DNA of 13,035 bases. Origin: an uncultured Pseudomonas sp. (GTDB taxonomy: Bacteria > Pseudomonadota > Gammaproteobacteria > Pseudomonadales > Pseudomonadaceae). Location: NCBI RefSeq assembly GCF_946885885.1, contig NZ_CAMPHN010000121.1:1-13035 (forward strand). The letters run 5' to 3'. Below, in pieces: positions 7,760 through 13,035 of the stretch. Position numbers and translations under genes: made by a program. The notes beneath the pieces are model-generated. The model worked only from the letters and a program-made list of their open reading frames with translations. It ran no database searches and had not been told where the DNA came from. Position 1 is the first letter of the stretch, and each line of letters opens with the position of its first letter.

Positions 7760-7930
7760 GTGGTTTGCCTAAGTATGGCGGCCGAGCATAACCGAGCATG
7801 GCGCATCGCCATAGACGGATGTGCACCAATTCACAAAATCGGAGATTGTTTCGCGGTCGGCGCAAAGGCATCCGCCATGCTCAATGCGGCACCTGCGGAT
7901 GCCCGGCGGACCAGCGGCAGACCGCACGGT

Positions 7931-7959
7931 TTGCCCTGCCTGCCGCCGCCCCCTAGAAT
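7931..7959 (+). promoter_or_regulatory. Candidate uvrD promoter abutting the start codon
   Basis: TTGCCC (7931-7936) and TAGAAT (7954-7959) are separated by 17 nt, the ideal spacing. The predicted transcription start falls about 7 nt after the -10, at or next to ATG 7966. There is no Shine-Dalgarno between them (GCCGCG), so the mRNA may be leaderless. No CTG-N10-CAG LexA box was seen in the intergenic region. Confidence 0.4.
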
Positions 7960-7965
7960 GCCGCG

Positions 7966-10149
7966 ATGCAAAACGACCCCGAACTCCTTATCGCCTCCCT
8001 TAACGACGGCCAGCGGCAAGCCGTGACCGCGTCGCTCGGGCGCCAGTTGGTGCTCGCTGGCGCCGGCTCCGGCAAGACCCGCGTGCTGGTGCACCGCATC
8101 GCCTGGCTGATCCAGCTCGAAAACGCCTCGCCGCACAGCATTCTCTCGGTGACCTTCACCAACAAGGCCGCGGCGGAAATGCGCGCGCGCATCGAGCAGA
8201 TGCTCGGGCACAACCCGGCCGGCATGTGGGTCGGCACCTTCCACGGTCTGGCCCATCGCCTGTTGCGCGCGCACTGGCAGGAAGCCGGCTTGAGCGAAAG
8301 CTTCCAGATCCTCGATTCCGACGACCAGCAGCGCTTGATCAAGCGGGTGATCCGCGAGTTGGGCCTGGACGAGCAGCGCTGGCCGCCGCGCCAGTCGCAG
8401 TGGTTTATCAACGGGCAAAAGGACGAGGGTATCCGTCCGCAGAACATCCAGCCCGGCGGCGACCTGTTTCTCGCCACCCAGCTGAGCATTTACCAGGCCT
8501 ACGAAGCGGCCTGCGCCCGCGCCGGGGTGATCGATTTCGCCGAGCTGCTGTTGCGCGCCCTCGACCTGTGGCGCGACAAGCCGGGCCTGCTCGAACACTA
8601 CCAGCGGCGCTTCCGGCACATCCTGGTCGACGAGTTCCAGGACACCAACGCCGTGCAGTACGCCTGGCTGCGCATGCTCGCCCAGGGCGGCGAGAGCCTG
8701 ATGGTGGTGGGTGACGACGACCAGTCGATCTATGGCTGGCGCGGGGCGAAGATCGAAAATATCCAGCAGTTCGGCGACGACTTCAAGGATGCCGAGCTGA
8801 TCCGCCTGGAGCAGAACTACCGCTCCACCGCCGGTATTCTCAAGGCCGCCAACGCGCTGATCGCCAATAACCAGGGGCGCCTGGGCAAGGAGCTGTGGAC
8901 CGAAGACGGCGACGGCGAACCGATCAGCCTATATGCGGCATTCAACGAGCACGACGAAGCGCGTTACGTGGTCGAGTCGATCGAGGACGCGCTGCGCAAG
9001 GACGGCCTCAAGCGCAGCGAGATCGCCATCCTCTACCGCTCCAACGCCCAGTCGCGGGTACTCGAAGAAGCCCTGCTGCGCGAGAAGATCCCTTACCGCA
9101 TCTACGGCGGCCAGCGCTTCTTCGAACGCCTGGAAATCAAGAACGCCATGGCCTACCTGCGCCTGCTCGACGGCCGCGGCAACGATGCTGCGCTGGAGCG
9201 GGTGATCAACGTGCCGGCGCGCGGCATCGGCGAGAAGACCGTCGAGGCGATCCGCGCCTTCGCCCGTGAGCAGGACCTTTCCATGTGGGAAGCGATCCGC
9301 CTGATGGTCGCCAATAAGGCCCTGCCCGGCCGCGCCTCCGGCGCCCTGGCCGGCTTTATCGAGCTGATCGACAACCTCGCGGCCAAGGTGCTGAGCATGC
9401 CACTGCACCTGATGGCGCAAACCGTTATCGAGCAGAGCGGGCTGATCACCTACCACAAGGAAGAGAAGGGCGAGAAAGGCCAGGCGCGGGTGGAAAACCT
9501 CGAGGAACTGGTCAGCGCCGCACGCACCTTCGAGAACGACGAAGACGACGAGTTGACCCCGTTGCAGGCGTTTCTCAGCCACGCCTCGCTGGAGGCCGGC
9601 GACACCCAGGCGGCGGAAAACGAGGACAGCATCCAGCTGATGACCCTGCACAGCGCCAAGGGCCTGGAGTTCCCCCAGGTGTTCCTGGTCGGCATGGAAG
9701 AGGGCCTGTTCCCGCACAAGATGAGCCTGGAGGAACCCGGCCGCCTCGAAGAAGAGCGGCGCCTGGCCTATGTCGGCATCACCCGCGCGATGCAGAAGCT
9801 GGTGATCAGCTACGCGGAAACCCGCCGTTTGTACGGCAGCGAAACCTATAACAAGGTATCGCGCTTCGTCCGCGAGATTCCGCCGCAGCTGGTGCAGGAA
9901 GTGCGCCTGTCCAACAGCGTCACGCGGCCATTCAACGGAAATTCGATGAGCGGCAGCAGCCTGTTCGCCGGCAGCGCCGTACCGGATACCGGCTTCAGCC
10001 TCGGCCAGCGCGTGCGCCATTCGCTGTTCGGCGAAGGCACCATCCTCAATTTCGAGGGCGCGGGCGCGCAGGCCCGCGTGCAAGTGAATTTCGAGGACGA
10101 AGGCAGCAAGTGGTTGATGCTCGGTTATGCCAAGCTGGAAGCGCTTTAA
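7966..10149 (+). CDS. uvrD: DNA helicase II UvrD
   Basis: UvrD is a superfamily 1A 3'-5' helicase that acts in nucleotide excision repair and methyl-directed mismatch repair. It also removes RecA filaments and backtracks stalled RNA polymerase. The 727-aa product has the family length (about 720). All helicase motifs are readable: Walker A AGAGSGKT (31-38), VTFTNKAAAEM (Ia), ILVDEFQDTN (II, D222/E223), VVGDDDQSIYGWRG (III, from 247), LEQNYRST (IV), TLHSAKGLEF (V, 560-569) and LAYVGITRA (VI). The C-terminal Tudor-like segment (about 675-727, GQRVRHSLFGEGTIL...) is present. The N-terminus aligns well with UvrD rather than Rep or PcrA (LNDGQRQAV...). ATG 7966 has no Shine-Dalgarno, but the N-terminal homology supports it. 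A BIME-like repeat follows the stop directly. Confidence 0.97.
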   Translation: MQNDPELLIASLNDGQRQAVTASLGRQLVLAGAGSGKTRVLVHRIAWLIQLENASPHSILSVTFTNKAAAEMRARIEQMLGHNPAGMWVGTFHGLAHRLLRAHWQEAGLSESFQILDSDDQQRLIKRVIRELGLDEQRWPPRQSQWFINGQKDEGIRPQNIQPGGDLFLATQLSIYQAYEAACARAGVIDFAELLLRALDLWRDKPGLLEHYQRRFRHILVDEFQDTNAVQYAWLRMLAQGGESLMVVGDDDQSIYGWRGAKIENIQQFGDDFKDAELIRLEQNYRSTAGILKAANALIANNQGRLGKELWTEDGDGEPISLYAAFNEHDEARYVVESIEDALRKDGLKRSEIAILYRSNAQSRVLEEALLREKIPYRIYGGQRFFERLEIKNAMAYLRLLDGRGNDAALERVINVPARGIGEKTVEAIRAFAREQDLSMWEAIRLMVANKALPGRASGALAGFIELIDNLAAKVLSMPLHLMAQTVIEQSGLITYHKEEKGEKGQARVENLEELVSAARTFENDEDDELTPLQAFLSHASLEAGDTQAAENEDSIQLMTLHSAKGLEFPQVFLVGMEEGLFPHKMSLEEPGRLEEERRLAYVGITRAMQKLVISYAETRRLYGSETYNKVSRFVREIPPQLVQEVRLSNSVTRPFNGNSMSGSSLFAGSAVPDTGFSLGQRVRHSLFGEGTILNFEGAGAQARVQVNFEDEGSKWLMLGYAKLEAL

Positions 10150-10157
10150 AAGCTTTG

Positions 10158-10223
10158 GTAGCCCGGATGCAATCCGGGAGCGGTGTCAGTCGTTAGACCC
10201 ACCCCGGATTGCATCCGAGCTAC
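10158..10223. repeat. BIME-like element 1 (two inverted REP-like hairpins, GTAG...CTAC)
   Basis: Two 21-nt arms (10158-10178 and 10203-10223) are inverted copies differing at one position, around a 24-nt spacer. Each arm is itself a small hairpin. The left arm is GTAG, then CCCGGAT (10162-10168), loop GCA, ATCCGGG (10172-10178). The right arm is CCCGGAT (10203-10209), loop TGC, ATCCGAG (10213-10219), CTAC. A tetranucleotide GTAG at the foot of a hairpin is the pattern of REP sequences mobilised by REP-associated tyrosine transposases. The element sits 8 nt after uvrD and 30 nt before dctP, so it may also limit transcription between them. Confidence 0.75.
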
Positions 10224-10253
10224 GAGATTCATTCGAACAATAAGGAAGTCCCC

Positions 10254-11342
10254 ATGATTCGTCGCCATGTACTGCTCGCTACTGCCCTGTTCGCCACGCT
10301 TGGCCTGGTTGGCTGCAAGGATGAAAAAGCCGCTACCGAGCAGGCTGCCGCACCCGCGCAGACCTTCCAGTGGAAAATGGTTACCGCCTGGCCGAAGAAC
10401 TACCCCGGCCTGGGCACTGCCGCCGAGCACCTGGCGGAGCGGGTCGCGACCATGAGCGACGGCCGCCTGACCATCAAGGTCTACGCCGGCGGCGAACTGG
10501 TGCCGCCGCTGGAGGTGTTCGACGCGGTCTCGCGCGGCACCGCCGAACTCGGCCATGGCGCGGCCTATTACTGGAAAGGCAAGGTGCCGGCGGCGCAGTT
10601 CTTCACCGCCGTGCCCTTCGGCCTGTCCACCAGCGAAATGAACGCCTGGCTGAGCAAGGGCGGCGGCCAGGCATTGTGGGACGAAGCCTACGCGCCCTAT
10701 GGCGTGAAGCCCATGGTGGTGGGCAATACCGGCATGCAGATGGGCGGCTGGTACAACAAGGAGATCAACTCCCTGGACGACCTCAAGGGTCTGAAGATCC
10801 GCATGCCGGGCCTCGGCGGCGAGGTGCTGAGCCGGCTCGGCGCGACCACCGTCAACCTGCCCGGCGGCGAAGTTTTCACCGCGCTGCAAAGTCATGCGAT
10901 CGACGCCACCGACTGGGTCAGTCCTTACAACGACCTGGCCTTCGGCCTGCACAAAGCCGCCAAGTTCTACTACTACCCGGGCTGGCAGGAACCCCAGGCG
11001 GTGCTCGAACTGCTGATCAACCAGAAAGCCCTCGACAGCCTCCCGGCCGACCTGCAGGCGATCCTCAGCGAAGCCGCCCGCGCCGCCAGCCAGGACATGA
11101 TGGACGACTACGTCTATCACAACACCCTGGCCCTCGATGAACTGAAGCAGCAGGGCACCCAGCTCAAGCGCTTCCCCGACGAGGTGCTCGACGCCATGCA
11201 GCGCGAAAGCGCCCTGGTGCTCGGCGACCTGGCCGCGCAAAGCGAGCTGAACGGGCGTATCTGGGCCTCGATGCAAGCCTTCCAGGCCCAAGTCAGCCAG
11301 ATGCACCAGATATCCGAGAAAGAGTTGTATAACTGGCGCTAA
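10254..11342 (+). CDS. TRAP transporter solute-binding protein (DctP/TakP-like), predicted lipoprotein
   Basis: TRAP solute-binding proteins capture organic acids in the periplasm for a DctQM-type permease. The 362-aa product begins with a lipoprotein signal, MIRRHVLLATALFATLGLVGC, with lipobox L18-V-G-C21; the next residue is K, so outer-membrane sorting is possible. The binding domain follows: WKMVTAWPKNYPG, the conserved arginine R183 in LKIRMPGLGGEV, and AIDATDWVSPYND at 215-227. The pattern and YYYPGWQEP resemble TakP-type proteins that bind 2-oxo acids. At the site usually written EWV there is D220-W221, a conservative change near the ligand/cation site. The start at 10254 follows AAGGAAG (10242-10248) at 5-nt spacing. 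No dctQ or dctM gene lies in the window, so it is an orphan here. The substrate is not certain. Confidence 0.9.
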   Translation: MIRRHVLLATALFATLGLVGCKDEKAATEQAAAPAQTFQWKMVTAWPKNYPGLGTAAEHLAERVATMSDGRLTIKVYAGGELVPPLEVFDAVSRGTAELGHGAAYYWKGKVPAAQFFTAVPFGLSTSEMNAWLSKGGGQALWDEAYAPYGVKPMVVGNTGMQMGGWYNKEINSLDDLKGLKIRMPGLGGEVLSRLGATTVNLPGGEVFTALQSHAIDATDWVSPYNDLAFGLHKAAKFYYYPGWQEPQAVLELLINQKALDSLPADLQAILSEAARAASQDMMDDYVYHNTLALDELKQQGTQLKRFPDEVLDAMQRESALVLGDLAAQSELNGRIWASMQAFQAQVSQMHQISEKELYNWR

Positions 11343-11348
11343 GCCTTC

Positions 11349-11412
11349 GTAGGGTGGATGTCGCTTTCTACATCCACCAAGCGGTGGATCGGTGAAGCGT
11401 GATCCACCCTAC
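11349..11412. repeat. BIME-like element 2 (two inverted hairpins, GTAG...CTAC)
   Basis: GTAG (11349-11352) is followed by the hairpin GGTGGATGT/ACATCCACC (11353-11361/11370-11378), the 4-nt linker AAGC, then GGTGGATC/GATCCACC (11383-11390/11401-11408) and CTAC (11409-11412). An outer stem can add AAGCCT (11341-11346) with AGGCTT (11413-11418), so the element begins inside the dctP stop codon. The architecture is the same as the element at 10158-10223 but with different hairpin sequences. It may act as the transcription end of dctP; no T-tract is seen. Confidence 0.75.
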
Positions 11413-11539
11413 AGGCTTAACCCATCCTATGAGCTGAACCATGCCATGTAGGCGTCCCCCTGGCTCCTACAACAACCCGCCTCGGCTCCGTTGGTCGTGC
11501 CAACCTCCTCTTTTTTGCCGGCGGCCCATACTCGATGGC

Positions 11540-11546
11540 GAGGTGA
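11540..11546 (+). promoter_or_regulatory. Ribosome-binding site of the TetR regulator
   Basis: GAGGTGA ends 4 nt before ATG 11551. It favours this start over the in-frame GTG at 11491, whose extra residues are not helical or TetR-like. No convincing promoter was found in 11419-11539. Confidence 0.6.
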
Positions 11547-11550
11547 GCCG

Positions 11551-12129
11551 ATGAAAGCCGCAAAATTCACTGCCGAACAGATACTCGATAGCGCTCTGCG
11601 ACTGGCCGACGTTTGTGGTTGGGAGCGTTTGCATCTGTTCGACATTGCCGCGGACCTGGGCGTCGGCCTGGATGTGATCGCCTGTCATTACCGGGAAAAG
11701 GATCAACTGGTCGAAGCCTGGTTCGACCGCGCCGACCACGCCATGCTCAGCCGCGCAGTAGCCGCCGACCTCAACGACCTGAGCGCGGACAAGCGTCTGG
11801 AAGAATTATTGATCGCCTGGCTCGACAGCCTGGCGGCGCACCGGGCGGTGACCGGGCAGATGCTGTTGTACAAACTGGAGCCGGGGCACATTCATTTGCA
11901 GCTGCTCGGCCTGCTGCGCATCAGCCGCACCGTGCAATGGTGGCGCGAGGCGGCCCGGCGGCAAACCCATCATCTGTACCGGATTGTCGAGGAAAGCCTG
12001 CTGACCGGGGTGTACCTGCGCAGCTTTATCCACTGGCTACGCCACCCCGAGGAAAACGCCGCCGACTTCCGCGCGTTGCTGCGCAGCCAATTACGCAGCG
12101 CACCGCTGTCGGTGCTGTTACACCGCTAG
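11551..12129 (+). CDS. TetR/AcrR-family transcriptional regulator
   Basis: The 192-aa product has the usual length of TetR-family one-component repressors. The N-terminal part carries the family helix-turn-helix: KFTAEQILDSALRLADVCGWERLHLFDIAADLGVGLDVI is described here by position (residues 5-43), followed by the typical HYREKDQLVEAWFDRAD (46-62), where TetR proteins usually have YxxKxxL. The C-terminal ligand-binding/dimerisation half has no recognisable ligand signature. No divergent target gene is next to it: upstream is the TRAP lipoprotein on the same strand across a repeat, and downstream senC converges with only 5 bp between stops. Targets could be dctP or itself, but this is a guess; no clear palindromic operator was identified near its start. 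Confidence 0.85.
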   Translation: MKAAKFTAEQILDSALRLADVCGWERLHLFDIAADLGVGLDVIACHYREKDQLVEAWFDRADHAMLSRAVAADLNDLSADKRLEELLIAWLDSLAAHRAVTGQMLLYKLEPGHIHLQLLGLLRISRTVQWWREAARRQTHHLYRIVEESLLTGVYLRSFIHWLRHPEENAADFRALLRSQLRSAPLSVLLHR

Positions 12130-12134
12130 CGGGT

Positions 12135-12770
12135 TCAATTCTGCGGCGCGACCAGGCCCGGCAATTGTGCGGCGAGTTTGTCGTTGTTGATCGGCGCGCG
12201 GATAAAACCGCGCTGCGTGCCGTCCGGACCGATCAACACCAGGTTGCCGCTGTGGTCGACGGTGTAGTTCTCCTTGCTGGTGTCGGCCGGGATATAGGGG
12301 ATGCTCACCGCATTGGCCAGCGCGCTCAGGGTCTTTTCATCGCTGGTCAGGCCGATGAAGCCGGCATCGAAGTAATCCAGGTACTTCTTCAATTGCGCCG
12401 GGGTATCGCGGTTGGGATCGACGCTGACCAGGATCACCCGCAGGTTGTCGCGCGTCTCCTGGGGCAGCTGACCTTGCAACTGGCGCAACTGGGCGAGGGT
12501 CGCCGGGCAGATATCCGGGCAGAAGGTGTAACCGAAGAACAGCAGGCTCCACTGATCCTTGAGCTCGTTCACCTGCACTGCCTGACCGTTCTGATCGGTC
12601 AAGCTCAGCTCGGGCAGCGTGCGGCTCTGCGGCAACAGCACTATGCCAGCATCGAGTAGCAGGGTCGGATCGCCCTGGCCCTTGCTGTTAAGCACTTTGT
12701 TGACGGTCAGACCGAGGACTAACGCGACGATGGCGACGAGAATGAAAACAGTGGTCTGGGTTCGGGACAT
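12135..12770 (-). CDS. senC: SCO1/SenC-family cytochrome c oxidase copper-assembly protein
   Basis: SCO/SenC proteins are membrane-anchored periplasmic thioredoxin-like proteins that deliver copper to, or reduce, the CuA site of cytochrome c oxidase. The 211-aa product has one N-terminal membrane anchor (about residues 7-25, VFILVAIVALVLGLTV). It also has the copper-binding pair C84-PDI-C88 in FGYTFCPDICP and the distal histidine H173 in YTVDHSG. Length and the VSVDPNRDTP motif fit the family. The gene starts 11 bp after the stop of cyoE on the same strand, so the two form a cotranscribed assembly pair. In Pseudomonas such pairs end the aa3-type cox gene cluster, which would lie to the right. 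The ribosome-binding site is poor (TTGGTG). The 3' end nearly touches tetR. Confidence 0.93.
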   Translation of the reverse strand: MSRTQTTVFILVAIVALVLGLTVNKVLNSKGQGDPTLLLDAGIVLLPQSRTLPELSLTDQNGQAVQVNELKDQWSLLFFGYTFCPDICPATLAQLRQLQGQLPQETRDNLRVILVSVDPNRDTPAQLKKYLDYFDAGFIGLTSDEKTLSALANAVSIPYIPADTSKENYTVDHSGNLVLIGPDGTQRGFIRAPINNDKLAAQLPGLVAPQN

Positions 12771-12781
12771 GGCACCAACGA

Positions 12782-13035
12782 TTACAGGTTTAACAGCAGA
12801 TAGTGGTCAGCCAATAAGGCGATAAACAGCGTGAAAAGATACCAGATGCTGTATTTGAAGGTGTTGATCGCCGCGTGTGGCTTGCTGTCACGGTACAGCA
12901 CCACCGCCCAGTGCAGAAAGCGCCCCCCCAGCACCACGGCGCAGGCGAGATAGAGCAGCCCGCTCATATGGATCGCGTAGGGCAGCAGGGTGACGGCGAA
13001 CATGATGCAGGTGTAAAGCAGGATATGCACCTTGG
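12782..13035 (-). CDS. cyoE: Protoheme IX farnesyltransferase (haem O synthase), C-terminal part
   Basis: Haem O synthase (CyoE, also called CtaB) is a polytopic UbiA-family membrane enzyme that adds a farnesyl group to protohaem for terminal oxidases. Only the last 84 codons are visible; the 5' part lies beyond base 13035. The reading frame opens KVHILLYTCIMFAVTLLP, the well-conserved stretch before the penultimate membrane segments. It continues with GLLYLACAVVLGG and a last hydrophobic helix, YSIWYLFTLFIALLADHYLL, ending at TAA 12784-12782. The methionine-like codon near the edge is an internal GTG valine, not a start. senC follows 11 bp downstream. Next to a SCO gene the partner oxidase is probably cytochrome c oxidase, so ctaB would be an equally good name. 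Confidence 0.92.
   Translation of the reverse strand, partial: KVHILLYTCIMFAVTLLPYAIHMSGLLYLACAVVLGGRFLHWAVVLYRDSKPHAAINTFKYSIWYLFTLFIALLADHYLLLNL

Noticed and set aside
7744..7965. LexA/SOS box for uvrD
   Set aside because: No CTG-N10-CAG with an AT-rich centre was found in the spacer.
8929..10083. Long minus-strand open frame opposite uvrD
   Set aside because: uvrD has every helicase motif on the other strand; the antisense product shows no family features.
10209..10241. Promoter for dctP (TTGCAT with a downstream -10)
   Set aside because: The best -10 at the right spacing (TTCGAA) is poor, and the AT-rich hexamer further down would put the start on the ribosome-binding site.
11447..11471. 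TGTAGG...CCTACA dyad upstream of tetR as a third GTAG/CTAC element
   Set aside because: It has the GTAG and CTAC ends, but no internal hairpins and only 6 paired bases; this could be chance.
11490..11516. Small hairpin GTTGG/CCAAC followed by a T6 run as an intrinsic terminator
   Set aside because: The stem is only 5 bp and sits in the leader of tetR, 35 nt before its start; the T6 is separated from the stem by six bases. Too weak to call.
1..13035. tRNA, rRNA, CRISPR array, insertion sequence with transposase, or prophage genes
   Set aside because: None was recognised on either strand; the only repeats are the short intergenic dyad elements described.

Overview
The window reads as GC-rich gammaproteobacterial DNA, most likely Pseudomonas sensu lato and plausibly the P. 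stutzeri (Stutzerimonas) group. The main reason is the end of an ectoine/hydroxyectoine cluster in the order ectB-ectC-ectD-ask, an arrangement known from halotolerant P. stutzeri-type strains. Other support is a pseudomonad-style cyoE/ctaB-senC pair and REP/BIME-like intergenic repeats. The genus is inferred from gene content and remembered family similarity; no search was run.

Layout. Bases 1-3297 (+) hold the 3' part of ectB (transaminase), ectC (ectoine synthase), ectD (ectoine hydroxylase, GTG start) and the ectoine-specialised aspartokinase. Together they supply and use aspartate semialdehyde for compatible-solute synthesis. Two stem-loops lie between ectD and ask. Bases 3294-4562 (-) encode a 12-TM AmpG/FptX-like MFS permease whose stop codon overlaps the ask stop. 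Bases 4563-4869 are a structured non-coding stretch with inverted repeats, a probable terminator and a weak promoter candidate. Bases 4870-7743 (-) encode a 957-aa membrane PAS-PAS-GGDEF-EAL protein with an SGDEF variant and an intact EAL domain. It is divergent from uvrD (7966-10149, +), whose promoter candidate sits almost on its start codon.

A lipoprotein-type TRAP solute-binding protein (10254-11342, +) follows uvrD. It is bracketed by two BIME-like elements, each with GTAG...CTAC ends and two hairpins, and each starting at the stop codon of the gene before it. No TRAP membrane subunits are present. A TetR-family regulator (11551-12129, +) converges, with a 5-bp gap, on senC/sco (12135-12770, -). 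senC lies 11 bp downstream of the 3' end of the haem O synthase gene cyoE/ctaB (12782 to the window edge, -). That pair looks like the tail of a cytochrome c oxidase assembly cluster.

No wholly new system stands out; most genes belong to known families. The features most worth a second look are the paired BIME-like elements around the orphan TRAP lipoprotein, the hairpins inside the ectoine operon, the overlapping terminator/alternative-stem structure at 4778-4819, the start-proximal promoters of the uvrD/GGDEF-EAL divergent pair, and the I-site-less SGDEF domain.
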